Source: Trichostrongylus colubriformis
Lineage: Eukaryota; Nematoda; Chromadorea; Rhabditida; Trichostrongylidae
Length of the DNA stretch: 64,000 bases
Direction of reading: 5' to 3'
Assembly (NCBI GenBank): GCA_963978905.1
Contig: OZ022257.1
Location: 54,268,873 to 54,332,872 of the forward strand
Position 1 is the first letter of the stretch. Each line of letters starts with the position of its first letter. Below, piece by piece: positions 1 through 13,070 of this stretch. The notes under the pieces were generated by a model. That model ran no database searches and was not told where the DNA came from. It saw only the letters and a program-made list of their open reading frames with translations. The position numbers and the translations under genes are program-made.

Positions 1-1253
1 CTATGGCGAAATCCCCCGCAAAAGCCGCCCCCTTCAGCTGTGGCGGAGGCGGCCTCGACAGGGCAAGCCGCCTTGGACAAGGGCAGCCCGCCTCCTAGCG
101 ACGTGATTAGTGGGTGGTCAAGGTATAGTTGGTCAAGGAAATCGGCAGGACTGAAAGTATCGCATCGCGCTTTCTCACTTTTAGCTTGAAGCCACCGCAT
201 GAAAATAGATGCTGTCGCATTTCCGAACATCCCTTCATGATTACGTCTCGGTAGTGCCAGTGGAAAACCTATGCGGACTACCCGCGTCTTGACGGAAAGG
301 TCGTCCGCGCCTAGAACCAACGGTGGGAAGAGGTCCTACTTCTCGAGTTTTTGGCCATTTCCATCCGTTTTTTCTCCACTGTCCTGTTACTAGACATCTC
401 AGCTTTCATATTCACTACTTCCTTAACTTTTCATCCGGATTTTCGCGAAAGCTGCCTTTAACCCTTTATTGTAAGGGTGTTGACAGACTGGCAGCTTGTG
501 CAAAACCTTGATAATATTCTTTGAATGAGTCAAGAGTAGCGCACTTTTGTAGAAACATAGAGCGATATGAATGTGGATTGTCCTAAGCAGGTTTCATTTC
601 ACTATCTCTACTTTGGGAATAGCGGAATAGCAGAGGGTAGGATTTACATGAACAATCTGTCTGAATAATGTGTCACAGGGTGAAAGGCCACAGGCTGTCA
701 CAGGGTCGTAAGCCGAGGTCAAAATCCGTGTGTATCAGCCTACCCGTTCATTCGATTCCTAGCGTGATCGTTTCGCTTTATTCACATGCTTGCGATAGTA
801 ACGCAGTAAAACTTGATATCTGATCAGACAAGGAATGGCTTCTGCCAGCATAAGTCAACTTATTCTTTTCTCTTTTATTTTTTCCAAAGACAATATTGTG
901 CATGCGAAGAGATGTTCACGTACATTCTCCTTTTTAGTTCTGCAGGTCATTCGGTTAAGTATCACTCGAAAATGAACTGCATCAACTGAAACAGTTAACG
1001 CGCGTTTTGATACTGCTTTGCTTTCAAAGTGTAGTTAATCATAATACTTTCCTGGCACGCATGGAGAGTTTTGCCCGTAAGTAATTTCCCCATTATCTTT
1101 AGCCAAAGCCCATCACCTCTTTTTTGAACGAAGACCGTAAGAATGAAATAAAAATCGCAGTTCGGTCGGTAGGATGTGAACGAAATTGAGGACACACTGT
1201 CCTGTATACACTATTAGAGAGTTACCCAACCGTGATTCACGTTGATTATTCAG
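1..1253. other. Left edge: no exon recognised; one dispersed-repeat copy
   Basis: No peroxidase exon could be found here, although the gene must continue upstream because exon 1254 starts in the middle of the domain (first base completes a codon). Positions about 95-500 match a second copy at 47700-48130. The remainder (500-1253) is AT-rich and shows nothing recognisable. Confidence 0.6.
95..500. repeat. Dispersed repeat H, copy 1
   Basis: This block aligns by eye with 47700-48130 in the same orientation. Shared landmarks include AGCTTGAAGC, a 'tgtcgcatttccgaacat' type stretch and 'caacggtgggaagaggtcct', followed by similar T-rich sequence. Divergence is perhaps 20-30%. No open frame or terminal repeat is evident, so the element class is unknown. 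Confidence 0.7.
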
Positions 1254-4200
1254 ATTCGGGCGTTTTATGTGTCTTCCGGTGGCGCGTTCGACACCCGTCT
1301 GCGGGACAGGTCAAAGCAATTTTAGAGAGCAATTCAACGAAAACACCGCTTTCATAGACGGATCCATGGTCAGTTGACTAATTTCGCCCTCGTAATGTTC
1401 CAAGCAAGTGGAGAGTGGCGTGGGGAAATCCAGTGATCAACGACTGTTTGCAGATTTATGGCAGCAGTGACCGCGACCAGTTTCTTTTCCGTCAGGGCGC
1501 ATTCTTGAAGACGAAACTGGTCAAGAATCGAGTTTTCCCACCGATTGGTAGGGTTTTCTCTTTGAAGTTTACTATTTAAGTAGGGTCAGTCAAATATATC
1601 AGCTTTTTAGATACGAATATGAATGTAGTGGCTGGTGATGACCGAGCCAATATTTTTGTTGGTCTGGCTGCCTTACACACACTATTTCTCCGCGAGCATA
1701 ATAAGTACGGATTTCTTAACTAATAATTAATTTAGCATACGAACATGAAATATAGTCTTACATTTGTATAGAATCGCCTCCACATTACAACGAGTGAATC
1801 CTCACTGGGACCAAGAACGAATCTTTCATGAGACAAGGAAGATTGTTGGAGCTATTCTACAGAGGATCACATATGCGGTGGGTTTTCTCAATGTGCCTGC
1901 TTTTTTCGTTTTTTTTTGTGAAAAGTACAACTAAAAAGTTCGGAGAGCTAGTTGAATCTTGAAAATATCTAATATAATATATGAAAATATCTAGGCCGAC
2001 AAATCTTGAGTTTTTCACGGTCCAGCGCAAACGAGCCAGCCACTGCAGGGTTGCTTGATTAATATATATTAGTTACCAGTTGGGCTATCGCACAGTACTG
2101 TGCGGATTATTCATTATTTACTTCACTCAGTAGAATTATGTAATGGGAAAATGGTCAGAGTTGACTTTTTGTTGAGCTAAGTTCTATATATACGTGTTTG
2201 TCCGGTTGCTGAGCATCTATTTCCTACATATTGGTGGTAGATCCATATGCCAGTTATCGATGTTCATCGTTGTTGTAAACATGCACCACTATTCGGAATT
2301 TTACATCGCCTAGCGGTCGATACTCAGCGCATGAGAGTATGAATCGCTTGCTTTGCTATCACAAAACCAGATCGTGTCTTGATCATCCATGCAGATAGCA
2401 GTATCAAAAGACATGCACCATTATTTGGAACGCTATGAAATTTAGCGGTCGATACAACGGTAGCAGATATCACAACATGAACAAAATATGTTCACCCAAT
2501 GGTACTGAGCATCGGACGTATTCACCACAGCAGTCGTATAGTATAATAGTAAGCGGTGTACCGGATTTTATCTCTTCCCCATTTTCTAATGACGCCAATG
2601 AGCCCCTGTGAGCCGTTATCAGTTTCAAAAAGTCACCATTAATACTTGCCTACCGTGTAATACCCGCAAGTGTGAACATTCCACTGTTAGGCAGAAGAGC
2701 GAAATGGATTTGGCGACGTTAGCTTTCTGGCACTCCTTATCGAATCTTATCGAGCGTTATCGATTTGGATCACCCACCATTGATGGACCCGTACCATCCC
2801 TCAAAACACTTATGAGTTTCGGCAGTCTAGGATCGACCCGAAAGGTGAAACGAATCAGGCGACATTCACCTTATGAGGCTCCTCATCGAATCTTATCAAG
2901 CTTTATCAATTTTGATCACCCACCATTGATGTGCACGTCCCACTCCTCGAAACACCTATGAGTTTCGGCAGTCTAGGATCGACCCGAAAAGCGAAACAGA
3001 TTTGGTGACATTAGCCTTTCGAGGCTCCTTATCAGCCCTTATCAGCTGCTATCACTTTCCGTCCACCACCGCTGGGATCCTCTTAACATCCCCTATATCA
3101 TATCCAAATTCCAGGATCCTATCTTTGCTTGACGCCAGATATGAATTTCCGGTCAAACAGACACACACACACAAACACACACACACCAGCAGACACACGT
3201 AGCCGATTATATAAAGTAGGATGTCAGGAAAAGGATACTGAATTACACATTGACCAATGACCTCGAGTCCTTTATGGACATGTTGCATTTAAATGCGACA
3301 AAGTTCGGATGGGTCAAGTCAATGGGTTTCTTGAAAGAGGATTAAATGTTTCCCCTAAGTACTCTCCTAATGGAATTGGGTGCTATTTTGAGATTTTTCC
3401 ACGAAGGAATTGAAATTCCTGATTTCTGAGATAAGCAACACATTCCGATGTTTTTCGTTAGGAATTGTGATAATACCTTGCTGCCCTAAAGCCCACCAAG
3501 CCATGAAAATATAAGGTTTTCCTTGTAGGAGTATCTTCCTCGTGTTCTTGGTGAGGAATTTGAGAGGAGGATTGGCGGCTACGAGAAATACGATAACAAC
3601 ACGGATCCATCGGTAGCAAACGAGTTTACCAGCTGTGCGTTCCGATTTGGTCACGGCATGATTCAGGTAAGTAAGCCGTCTGTGCCATATTCTATTTAAG
3701 GCAAAGTTTTCTCGTGAACTACTAATTTCGCTCAAAATAGGAGTTTTATCCGTTCCTCGACGAGAATTTCAAAAGCGTCGGCGGTATACCATTCAACGAA
3801 GGCATGTTCAAGAGTATTCATATCCTGAATAATGGAATCGATCCGCTTCTTCGTGGCCTCATGACCCTACCGGCCAAGATGCCCCAACGGTACGTTCTCT
3901 GCTAGATGGAAACAGGCTCGGAGAAAAAAATCCTTTTCAGATTAACGCCAGCAGTAACCGAAAGAATCTTTGGAAATTCAGATCTTGGCTCAATTAATAT
4001 TCAACGAGGAAGGTCAGTGAAGGCAGCTATCGTTTCCGAATATGTGCCAGTCATTATTCGTCATTTAGGGATCATGGTGTGCCAGCCTTCACCAGCTGGA
4101 GAAAGTTCTGTAGACTGCCTGAAGTTAAAGATTTTGAAGATCTTAGCAAGACCATCTCGAATCCTGTTGTCATTGATAACCTGAGGGTGATCTACAAACA

Positions 4201-6197
4201 TGTTGGTGAGTTGCGTTTCTTAAAGGAGATTGTCTTGGAACGATGGCCTATTGGAGTCGTATAACTTGGCTTAGATGCACTTCACATTCGAGCACACTGC
4301 TCCATAGGGTCTGTGAGCAGGTTTTGAACTGCCGTTGTGACCCTCCCTGAAAAAGGCTTAACATATTCATTGGGTAGGAATCGGGTTTCAACCCAACTGT
4401 GACCGTCTCGGCTGATAAAGGTCAGCTTCAGCTAGCCCGTTGTCACGACTTAACTTCCTTTCTTGTGAGGGTTTCTTGAAGAGTGCCTTGTCTGGGGCAG
4501 CTGGGATTCACACCTCAACCTCTCCCATAATCCTAAGCCAAGTGCTACCTATGACTTAAATAATGTCGTTGTCTTGAAGAAATTAAAAATCTGGAACCAC
4601 ACCTTATAATTTCGATTTTCTAGTGGAGCCGTTTCCCTTATTTGCTGTAGGTCCTGTTAAAAACGAAAAACATTATTGAAAACCGTTATAAAGCTTCCAC
4701 GTGTGTCGATTCAGATGCGATTGATATGTACGTGGGATCGCTGTTAGAAGATCCCGTAAAGGAATCGCTGGTGGGACCCACACTGGCCTGCATCATCGGC
4801 GAGCAATTCAGGCGGACGAGGAATGGCGACAGGTTATTTTCTAGAACTTTTCGATCGTATTCTCCCACAGGTGCGAATGGCTTCTCGCGTTCTTTTCCTT
4901 CCATTCTCCATTCGTCTATCCGAACGGGTTTATCATATCTCTGATACGCATAGGCACGCAGAACAGGATACACGTGCTTAGAGATGCGCTATTCCTTTGT
5001 TGGTGAAGGTCGAGGACGAAACCCACTTATGGGGCATAATGGAAGCTCCCCGATAGACTTAGTTCAGTGATGACATAGGCAGAACAGTTTTTCAACTCCT
5101 GATAAGCGTAAATAAGAAACAAAACTTGAAGGTTGTTAGAAAAGGTTAGTATATCAAAATTAGCTTAGTGGTTCGTTTCTCCTCTATTCATGCGAACCAC
5201 TGTGTTTTTCATCAACCCTCGAGACTCATCGGTTAGTTGGGGCGATGGGAAACAAAAGGGTAGTCTAGAAGGTGGAAAAATGGTGAAAACGTCGATTGAA
5301 AGATGATATGAAACCATATCAAACTAAAGTAACGAGCAAGCAGAGCCCTTTTCGTCATTTCTGACAAACAAATGGCTTCGTAAAGTGGAACCATTGCAGA
5401 TTCTACTTCGAGAATAGAGACGTCTTCACTGCTAAGCAGCTGACTCAAATTCGTAAAATGACAATCGCTAGGGTGCTTTGCGATGCGGGCGAACATTTCT
5501 CGTTTGTTCCACGGCAAGCATTCGATGTCTTCAAACCATCCAAAGATCGGTTGTTCAGGTGAGAATTCACGTTTTTTCGTTCTTCTACAGAGATACTTAT
5601 TTCTAACCATATGTACATGTTCATTTGTGATTCAAGCTATAGTTGGAGCTATCCTTGGGCTTCGGATTAAATAAATCCCTTTACACCAAATATTTGAAAT
5701 GCGCTAAGACTTAGAAACCAGGAGAAACGAGCGATTGAGTTTTGAAAGTCGGAAAAATGAGTAAATCAATAAAAAGTAATCAGCAGATCTTTTTCCGCTG
5801 GGAGAGAGATAAGGTCGTCCACGTGAATCAATTTTGATAGCAACGGTACACCACGTAAGCTCGGATCTACAACTTGGAGAAGGGTCGCTGGTCATGACCA
5901 CACCATCGGGCGGTTGCAAAAGTAAAAATCGAAAATCTAGGGGCACATTGCATCAATCGATATCGATTGGGATTATCGGTTTTTGGGCGGAGGGTTGAAA
6001 CAGATGACCATGGAGTGGTTGACGGATTTGAGCAATCGCCATCTCGTGCCACGGTTTCATACCCTAACAATACGTATCTTATTTATATATCTATTTACAA
6101 ATGCGCTTTCTTTAAATGATACTTCAGATGTGACGAAATCCCCGATATGGACATTAACGCCTGGAAAGAAGAGCTGGATATGGTTGTGAAGCCCTAA
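1254..6197 (+). CDS. Animal haem peroxidase (peroxinectin/MLT-7/SKPO-like), 5' partial
   Basis: Seen: eleven exons in consistent phase: 1254-1368, 1454-1547, 1611-1704, 1772-1877, 3529-3666, 3741-3889, 3941-4012, 4069-4205, 4715-4832, 5400-5558 and 6128-6197 (TAA). They encode about 417 residues. Family landmarks occur in order: [54 protein letters not shown], then [11 protein letters not shown] with the proximal haem-ligand His, [43 protein letters not shown] and [11 protein letters not shown]. Known: such nematode enzymes are secreted or membrane-bound peroxidases, and some (MLT-7, BLI-3 partners) cross-link cuticle collagen through dityrosine. The distal-His exon and any signal peptide must lie left of the window. 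The protein ends 22 residues after a conserved-looking C-terminal block ([12 protein letters not shown]), with no transmembrane segment. The intron at 1878-3528 carries tandem repeats. The family is certain; the orthologue is not resolved. Confidence 0.95.
2700..3060. repeat. Tandem repeat, unit about 150 bp, about 2.3 copies
   Basis: Two successive units contain 'ttatcgaatcttatcgagc', then 'gatcacccaccattgatg', then 'tatgagtttcggcagtctag' and 'gatcgacccgaaa'. A third partial unit starts near 3000. The array lies in the 1.65-kb intron of the peroxidase gene. A related inverted segment occurs at about 57690-57815, so the unit belongs to a dispersed family. Confidence 0.8.
3159..3199. repeat. 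(AC)n microsatellite, interrupted
   Basis: An imperfect AC-dinucleotide run inside the large peroxidase intron. Confidence 0.9.
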
Positions 6198-6611
6198 ATC
6201 GCACTTAGTTAGTACCTAACTGTCATTACCATCGCCATTATCATCAGGCTAATACCTCCTCTGGCAACAACGCCGCGCGATCCTCTTTGTTCTAGTCACA
6301 TTCCCCCTTTTTGCATTAACCCAGTGCCTCAGCTGACTGTCTAGGATTTAGGTTATATTAGCTAGTACGTCAGTCTCATCCATATTTGTACATTTCGAAT
6401 TTTTTGTTGTGTTTGAATGTTTTCTTGTCGTTTTCTGCCATTCTTGCCATGTCCTAGTTCGACATTAGATCACTAGGTAACACTCAGAGCTTATAAATAC
6501 GTTTCAATTGATTTTGTGACTGAGATTGCTTGTATAATAAAATACAGATGTACATGTGAAATCTACTACTTACTGGTTGTATCACGAAATTTAGAGATCC
6601 TGGGTAAATTA

Positions 6612-6780
6612 GGCCGCGGTCATACCGCAGGCAGGGCGTGGCTGCGTTCACAGGAGCGAGAGAGAGTGGCACGGGGAGGTGCAGAGATGACGCAGGCAAC
6701 GAGGCAGGGTGGCATAGGTGGAGACGCAGGTATACGTAGCCATGCCCTGCCGCCGGCATCGCAAAGTACGACCGCGACCT
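6612..6780. mobile_element. MITE family B (GCGTTCATACTTTGCGG-type ends)
   Basis: The element starts GGCCGCGGTCATACCGCAGG and ends with the complementary GCAAAGTACGACCGCGACCT. The interior holds GC-rich 'gggcgtggctgcgt' modules. It is one of about ten copies in the window, the clearest being 18935-19110. Confidence 0.75.
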
Positions 6781-7223
6781 TACAGAGCGATTGACGTTTT
6801 TTGAGGTGTGCCAGCGGTTGCCTTTGTTTTACTACGACAGGATATTTGTATGTGTGTTCGGTTCCTACAGGAGCCGCGATATCACCAAGGGTATCGCAAG
6901 TAAACCTGAAGTTGCTTGAGCGCAGGAAGCCTTGTCACAGGGCTGGCATCATGCTTTGCGTTGCCGGCGGAAGCGTGGTTGCTTATTTCTGCGTCTCCGC
7001 TATGCCACCTAGTCTCGTTGCCTGCTTCGTCTCTGCACCTCCCTCGTGCCATTCTGCATCGCTGCCTAAAGCGCATCCACATTCTGTCTGCGCAAAGTAT
7101 GGCGGCCGAAGCATTCAATGCATTTGTTGGGTTTAATTTCCGAGACCGCAAATGAAGAAGATTCTAGAAAATGTTGCCGCAGAGCTAAAGTGTCGTACCC
7201 ATTGGTCACGTTTCCGCATGATA

Positions 7224-8065
7224 TTGGGTTGGGGAATAAGTTCCCGCGGTTTTTTTAAACCCCGTTTTTCACATTGTTCCCTTCATCTTTCGGTAAAGCT
7301 TATACACGTTTTCGATAGAGCTTTTTTTGCTCTACCAAATGCTACAATCTATTTTTCGATTTCTTTGACTACCTAATATTTATGAGTTTGGAAACGAAGT
7401 AAGCCGAAGGCAAAAATTGGCACTCTCGACACCTCATCTTCCTAGTCTACCATCGAGATCGAAAAATGCATGTGGATACGTTTTCGATAGAGCTTTTTCA
7501 GCTCTACAGAATGGTACTACTTTTTATTCGAATCGCTCAACTTTTTGCTGTTTTTGTGACTCACAAATGCAGTACACATCAAAAGTGTGCACTTTCGTGA
7601 TCTCCCCTTCCACACCTACCGTCGAGATTGGAGAGGATAAGCATACATGCATTCGATAGAGCTTCTTTTGCTCTACAAGATGATGCCACCCATCTTTTAA
7701 ATCCTGTCATATTTTAGCATGTGAGGATAGGTTTCCACCTTTTTTCAACTCAAAACTGCAAAATGAAAATTAATTTTTTTGGCAAAGTGTTTTGTATTAT
7801 TTGATAGAGCTCTTTTCGCTCTACAAGATAGAGCTTATGGTTTTTGTTTAAATTATTTTTTGCTATTTTTTCAGATCATTTTAAAGGAGTGCCAAATCGA
7901 AGAAATCGAGCATGATCGACACGAAAATGCGCGAATTCGTCGACTTGGCACTTTTTTTTTAAATGATCTAAAAAATAGCAAAAAATAATTTGAACGAAAA
8001 CCATAAGCGCTATCTTTTGGAGCGAAAAGAGCTCTATCAAATAATACAGAACACTTTGCCAAAAA
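7224..8065. mobile_element. Foldback element with mariner-like end, right arm truncated
   Basis: The left end, after a TA dinucleotide, reads TTGGGTTGGGGAATAAGT and continues with 'tttttttaaaccccgttttt'. This is the same end as the intact element at 54984-56360. The left arm carries repeated 'tttcgatagagcttttt...gctctac' modules. The inner part of the right arm (about 7915-8062) folds back on 7780-7880, but the outer right arm is missing. A 'ttcgaagctataaatgt' direct repeat follows at 8067-8125. It is an older, deleted relative of the younger copy. Confidence 0.75.
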
Positions 8066-9830
8066 TGTTCGAAGCTATAAATGTTTCAGAAACTGTTGCA
8101 GAAACTATTCGAAGCTATAAATGTACGTAGCCTCCACGATTAGATCATATTCACATGGGGTGCGCCGCGACCGGTTCCGACGCGACTGGTAATGATCGAA
8201 TGCGAGAAACATCCAGCGCGCTGCGGTGAGCCCGATGGAATAAGCCTACTTCGAGACATACAGGGTCGGTCAGAGACAAGAGAGGATTGGGAGAGGGGAA
8301 GCGGAATTTTTCTGCCGCTGACTCCAAAGACGCTATCAAAGTAGTTTAGGACAAGAATATAATACGCCTTCTTTCCTCTGATCATCTGAAGGAATTGTTT
8401 CATTTGGAGTATTCTTGAAGATTTTTTCCAGGCCCCGTACCTTTTTTGATAGCTGTCGAATTTTTAGTCGGCTTTGGGCTCGAATCAACCGCAAAGAGGC
8501 ATCTGTACCTACTGGGCTTGGTGCAGACGGAGCCAATGAAGTGCCACGTACGCGACAAGTGCGACATTTTCATAATAATTTATTACATGTTATAAAACAT
8601 GTGAGAAAAGAAGTATCAGAACGCAGACAACGAGTATTTTTCACAACAACTCGTTGACAATGGAAAATAATTGAAGTGTTAGCTCGCACTCCGGAGAAAC
8701 GTTTTGAAAGAAGGAGGTGTCTCTAGGGTCTTGGTGATTTTTAGATATTGCATACCCGCGCAGAATGTGAAAAAGTTACGTCCTGTAGCTGGTCAAGGTT
8801 GCCGAGCCTGAAGCTTGAACTTTTCACCACTAGTCTGAGATGGAGCTTGTTTGAAAATTGATGATTTGCTCATAATCGATCAGTGGTGTCGAAAAATCAA
8901 AACCAATCGAATCCGGAATCGCGCGGCACGGCACCACATCGTTTTCCCCTGCACAGGTGCCATTTCTTTACTGAGCATCTGATTCTTAGAGGCGTAAACT
9001 TTATCCACCGTGCCTTCAGAAACTGCAGAACTATTATTGAGGAGGTCAACAAAGTGGGCTACACACAATCGGAAAAAGGCTCGTGGGCGAAATTTTTGAG
9101 GGTGTTTTTAAGATGTGACGATCGCACAGGAAAGGGAATAGACGAAAGAATAGTTTACGTGTTGATCGACAGGCTATTCAGTATTTGTGAGTTGGGCGGA
9201 TCCAGCAAGCGAATCGGCCAGTCGACATTTTTACTCTTTTCTCCTGGATCGTCGACTCTGAACAGTGTCCAAGGCAGCGTTCGTAGCAGTGGAATTTCTG
9301 TTTTTGAAATGTGGAGTTGTGGAAAAGGGTGAGGCACGTATCGATGGACAAAACTGTGATTTTCAGTTTGAAAAAATATTAGAACCGTGGAATCCCCATT
9401 TTCCTGAATTTCTGAATGAGAAGGGGGGGGGGCTGTAATTCCCGCGATTCCACATTTCTATAAGAACGCAGTTCCCACAACCGCGAACGCTGCCGAAAGT
9501 GCTACCGTGTGGATTGGTCGATTGTATGAGAATTAATTGAAGATCAGGGTATCACCACCATAGGCCTTTAAAAGGGTAGCTCTGAGTACGGTGATTCTCA
9601 TTTACTAATTGTGGCATTTGGAGGCGGTAGGAATGGACAAGAAGAGCAATGATGACATCCCGTCAAAAGAAGACGTCAAGACGGCCCGGGAGCCACGGCG
9701 AGTGCAGCCGGCTCCGCTAGAGGTGTTCAGATCGTCATACTACACGTGGACAGCGGTGTGCGCCTGGACTATCTATCGTGTCAGGTCACGCGAAGGAGGA
9801 GGACGCTCTCTACCCCCCCCCCCCCTGCCC

Positions 9831-10194
9831 TCGAAGCCACATTCATACTTTGCGCATCGTCGCTGGCACCAGCAGTGATGGCGTCAAAACATGCCGACGC
9901 CAACGACGACTGCATTGTGGTGAGGCGCTCCGTTTGTGGAACGTTCTACCCAGCCATAGCACAGTGGGATGATTGTGGCAAGAGCCACGAAATTGAAACT
10001 TGGCATAGTGCCAACTGCCAAGATTTGAATTCGAATTCGTGAACGCTGTCGTCATACTGTAGTATGGTTCGGTCGAGCGTTTTACAAGCGGAGTGCCGCC
10101 GTGATCGGCGGCGGGCACATGTTTTTGACGCCGTCGATGCTGGTGCCAGCGTTAAACTGCCGCCGACATCGGTGCGCAAAGTATGAACGCGGCT
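9831..10194. mobile_element. MITE family B, long copy
   Basis: 'ttcatactttgcgcatc' at the left is matched by 'gcgcaaagtatgaacgcggc' at the right end, with internal inverted segments (GGCACCAGCA against TGCTGGTGCC). A run of 13 C lies just before the left end. Confidence 0.7.
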
Positions 10195-11174
10195 TGAAGC
10201 GGCCACTTTATACCGAGACCCAAAGGGCAGTTGACTCTCTCATCGATGGCGTGACGCGGTGACCTAGTTAGAGCGTCCTAACGCAAAACTAAGGGCAAGC
10301 GATTCCAGTCTACAGAGAGACTGGCCCTTCCCTACCTACTGGCAACATCTAACGTTGTTTATTCACCAGTCAAAGAAGAGCTCCATCGTAATTTCTTAGT
10401 AAGGAATGAGTTTTCATTTCAGGGTGAAATTCGTTTACAGCTTCGGAAGAAGAGACATCATCGATTCAGAAAATACTATGCCGTACTCACCAAAGGTTTT
10501 CTAAGCCTTTTCACTAACAGCCAAGACCAACATTATAAATATCAAATTGATCTTGCAAAGGTACGTGGAGGCTTTGTCGGAGACGGTTCAGATGGCCAGA
10601 GTCACGGATGATGGAACAGCCACTTCTAGCGTCGTCCCATTCATAATGAAGTCGTTTCCAAAACGATAATGATAAGACTCTTATCATCTTCTCAGCACAG
10701 GGATTCGCGAACCTCCAAGCGCGCTGAAAAAGAGCCCCGATTTTGCAACCGTATGCGGTTCCACGAAGCTGCATGCTAACGTGGTGTGCGTCCATACTTG
10801 GCGGCGAGCTGAGCGTACAACACAGGCTCCGCGATCAATATTCCAAGTGGTGGTCGGACGCCGGCAATCAGAGCACTCCCAACGATCGCTACTTTCACCT
10901 GCCACCCCGGTGTAACCCCTGAGATCACGTTTTGGATGTATACCTATCGCAGTCATTAAAGAGTGAAGCTAAATGTACTAATGCAAAGTGCTCATGAAAG
11001 ACCAGTATCATCCATACCCCATCAATCTGGTGATTTTCTCGCACGACGGCAGCTCCTCTTACATTTAGAACATGTGAAAATGTGCTAACATAGCTGAGTG
11101 TCTTTCATAGTGATGGGAAAAGATATCACGAACTGTATTCTATCTCCCCAGACTGATTTCCAGGGTCAGATAGC

Positions 11175-11570
11175 AGTGTTGGGTACTATTAACCCAAAGC
11201 ATACCCCACTACCTCCCAACCGATATGGTCGAAGAAGTGATTTTTGGAAGCGCCAAATGGGGTGGATCACCGAATTAGCTCAAAATTTGTCCCAAAAGGT
11301 ATTTCGACCCGTAGAACACGGTTTTGCGCTAAACGAATGTCATATTCGTTTCTACGGGTCAAAATACCCCTTGGAACAAATTTCGAGTGAGTTTTGTGAT
11401 CCACTTCACTTTGGCGCCGGTGCCAAGTGATTTCACGCCAAACGTATGTCGGCTTGAAGTATCCGTGGGTAGAAGCTTGCAGCTTAATCGAAAAGTTTTC
11501 CAAAAATCACCTTCTCGACCGCACCGTTGAAGAGAGAGTGGGGTAGTTCTGGGTAATAGTGCCCATTGTT
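11175..11570. mobile_element. MITE family G, about 395 bp
   Basis: Left 'gtgttgggtactattaaccc' and 'ccccactacc' are complementary, with mismatches, to right 'gggtaatagtgcccattg' and 'gtggggtag'. The centre is a strong inverted repeat around 'acccgtagaa' and 'ttctacgggt'. Only one copy was seen in this window. Confidence 0.65.
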
Positions 11571-11913
11571 GTAAGCGCGGCCGATTCCTCCTTAGTCTTC
11601 CTCAGGCATTGTTCAGAGTTCGCAATACAGGCAACCAGGCGCAAAGAAAAACGCATATCGATCGAATGACCAGGCGTATCATTCATCTAATCGAAACTTA
11701 TCTTATCATTTCCGTCCAACCGCCTGATCATGTAATCGCCCAGTCAATTTGAATCTGATTTATTAAGACCGACCGTCACTTGCGCAAGCGTGATCGCAAA
11801 CTTACAACAGTGCCTCAACCTCAGCCGCTGTCTTGCGTATGGACATTCATGAAGACATACCGACTAACCGACCGATCCATGACCCTACATGCCAAAAGTA
11901 TAATGCATTGTTT

Positions 11914-12247
11914 GGACCGCGTTCATACTTTACGGCACAGGCAGCGACAGCGGCACTTTTACCCTGGCACCAGCGACGACGGCGGCAAAATCATGTACCT
12001 ACCGGCCGACTACGGCGGCACTCGGCCATGCGCAGTGTTTTAACGCTCGACCAAACCATGCTACAGAATGGTGATCGTAGCGGGAGCCCGTGCAAATGTG
12101 GCAGTATTTGAAACTTAGCGAAAATTTTGGCATAGTGCCGACTGTGGTGAGGTTCGCGCGCGCTTTTGCCATAGTTGGAGGCAGGCACATGATTTTGTCG
12201 GTGTCGGTTGGTGCCGTTGACGCCGGTACCGTAAAGTATGAACGCTC
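11914..12247. mobile_element. MITE family B copy
   Basis: The ends are GGACCGCGTTCATACTTTAC and the complementary 'gtaaagtatgaacgctcc', with a second inner inverted repeat (GGCACCAGC... / ...GGTGCCG). Confidence 0.7.
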
Positions 12248-12306
12248 CTTCAGAAAGAATCCCCGTTAGTGAGTGGTAGGACTGATGGAATAGCTGAACA
12301 CTACCA

Positions 12307-12508
12307 GGGTGTGTACCCTTATGTCAGGATTTTGCACCGCGGCATGTCGCAAGCAAAGCAAACCCGAAGCGATTATAAGTCAAATGAGTATCGCGCCCCT
12401 AGCATTACAGTGCAGTCGTTCTAAGACTCAAATATCACGAGGCGCATAGCTCGCATATACTGCATCGCATTCCACTCGTCATCAATCCTGACATAAGGGT
12501 ACACACCC
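12307..12508. mobile_element. MITE family A, near-palindromic
   Basis: It starts GGGTGTGTACCCTTATGTCA and ends with its reverse complement, TGACATAAGGGTACACACCC. The interior carries 'caccgcggcatgtcgcaagc' and 'gcgacgcgcatagctcgcac'-type blocks shared with 18091-18328 and 49441-49679. Confidence 0.85.
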
Positions 12509-12900
12509 ACACTACCATACGTACCATTCGCGCATGTTTATTAATAATTGCTGACAGGACAACGGCAACACAGAAGCAGCGCGTCTGGGTCCTTGTGTTG
12601 ATGTTAGGTTTGGGTCATACCCAGCTCTTCAACGATCCGCAAGATCGCACGATCGCATAATCGCGAAAGCACAGAGTCGCAAGTGTCGTGTTGCGCACTC
12701 CTATTCAAGCGAACTATTGTCCCTTCACAACGCTGGTCGGTTACCACTCACGGCCATGGTAAAAGATCCGCATAGCCCGCGGTTTGCAAAAACGCGGATC
12801 GATAAGCACCTAAGACCGCGTTCACACTTTGCGAACCGATTCCGACACCACTGAACGACGGCAATTTGACGCCGGTGTTGGGGTCGGTGCCCAAAGTACA

Positions 12901-13070
12901 GTCCATTTCAGAAAAACTGATTGGGCGTGTCCTACGGACTTGTATGAACGTGTATCAACCTCTCTCAATTCTCTCACCCCGCCACACACTCACTCTCGCC
13001 ACGTACTCTCACTCTCGCCATTCACCAAAGTCCGTGGGACACGCCCAATCAGTTTTTACGAAATGGACTT
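12901..13070. mobile_element. MITE family C, about 170 bp
   Basis: The left arm 'tccatttcagaaaaactgat' pairs with the right arm 'atcagtttttacgaaatgga'. The inner arms 'gggcgtgtcctacggact' and 'agtccgtgggacacgccc' also pair. The loop is a CTCTC/CTCACTC-rich stretch. Relatives are at 21291-21432 and 30829-30987. Confidence 0.85.

Noticed and set aside
2700..3060. Possible CRISPR-like array of regularly spaced repeats
   Set aside because: Only about two 150-bp units, repeats far too long, and a eukaryotic intron context.
8883..9332. 149-codon open frame on the + strand
   Set aside because: No domain, no initiator or splice context that helps, and repeat-rich surroundings; probably chance.
9746..10206. 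Several overlapping frames of 60-100 codons
   Set aside because: They are translations of a family B MITE and its poly-C flank.
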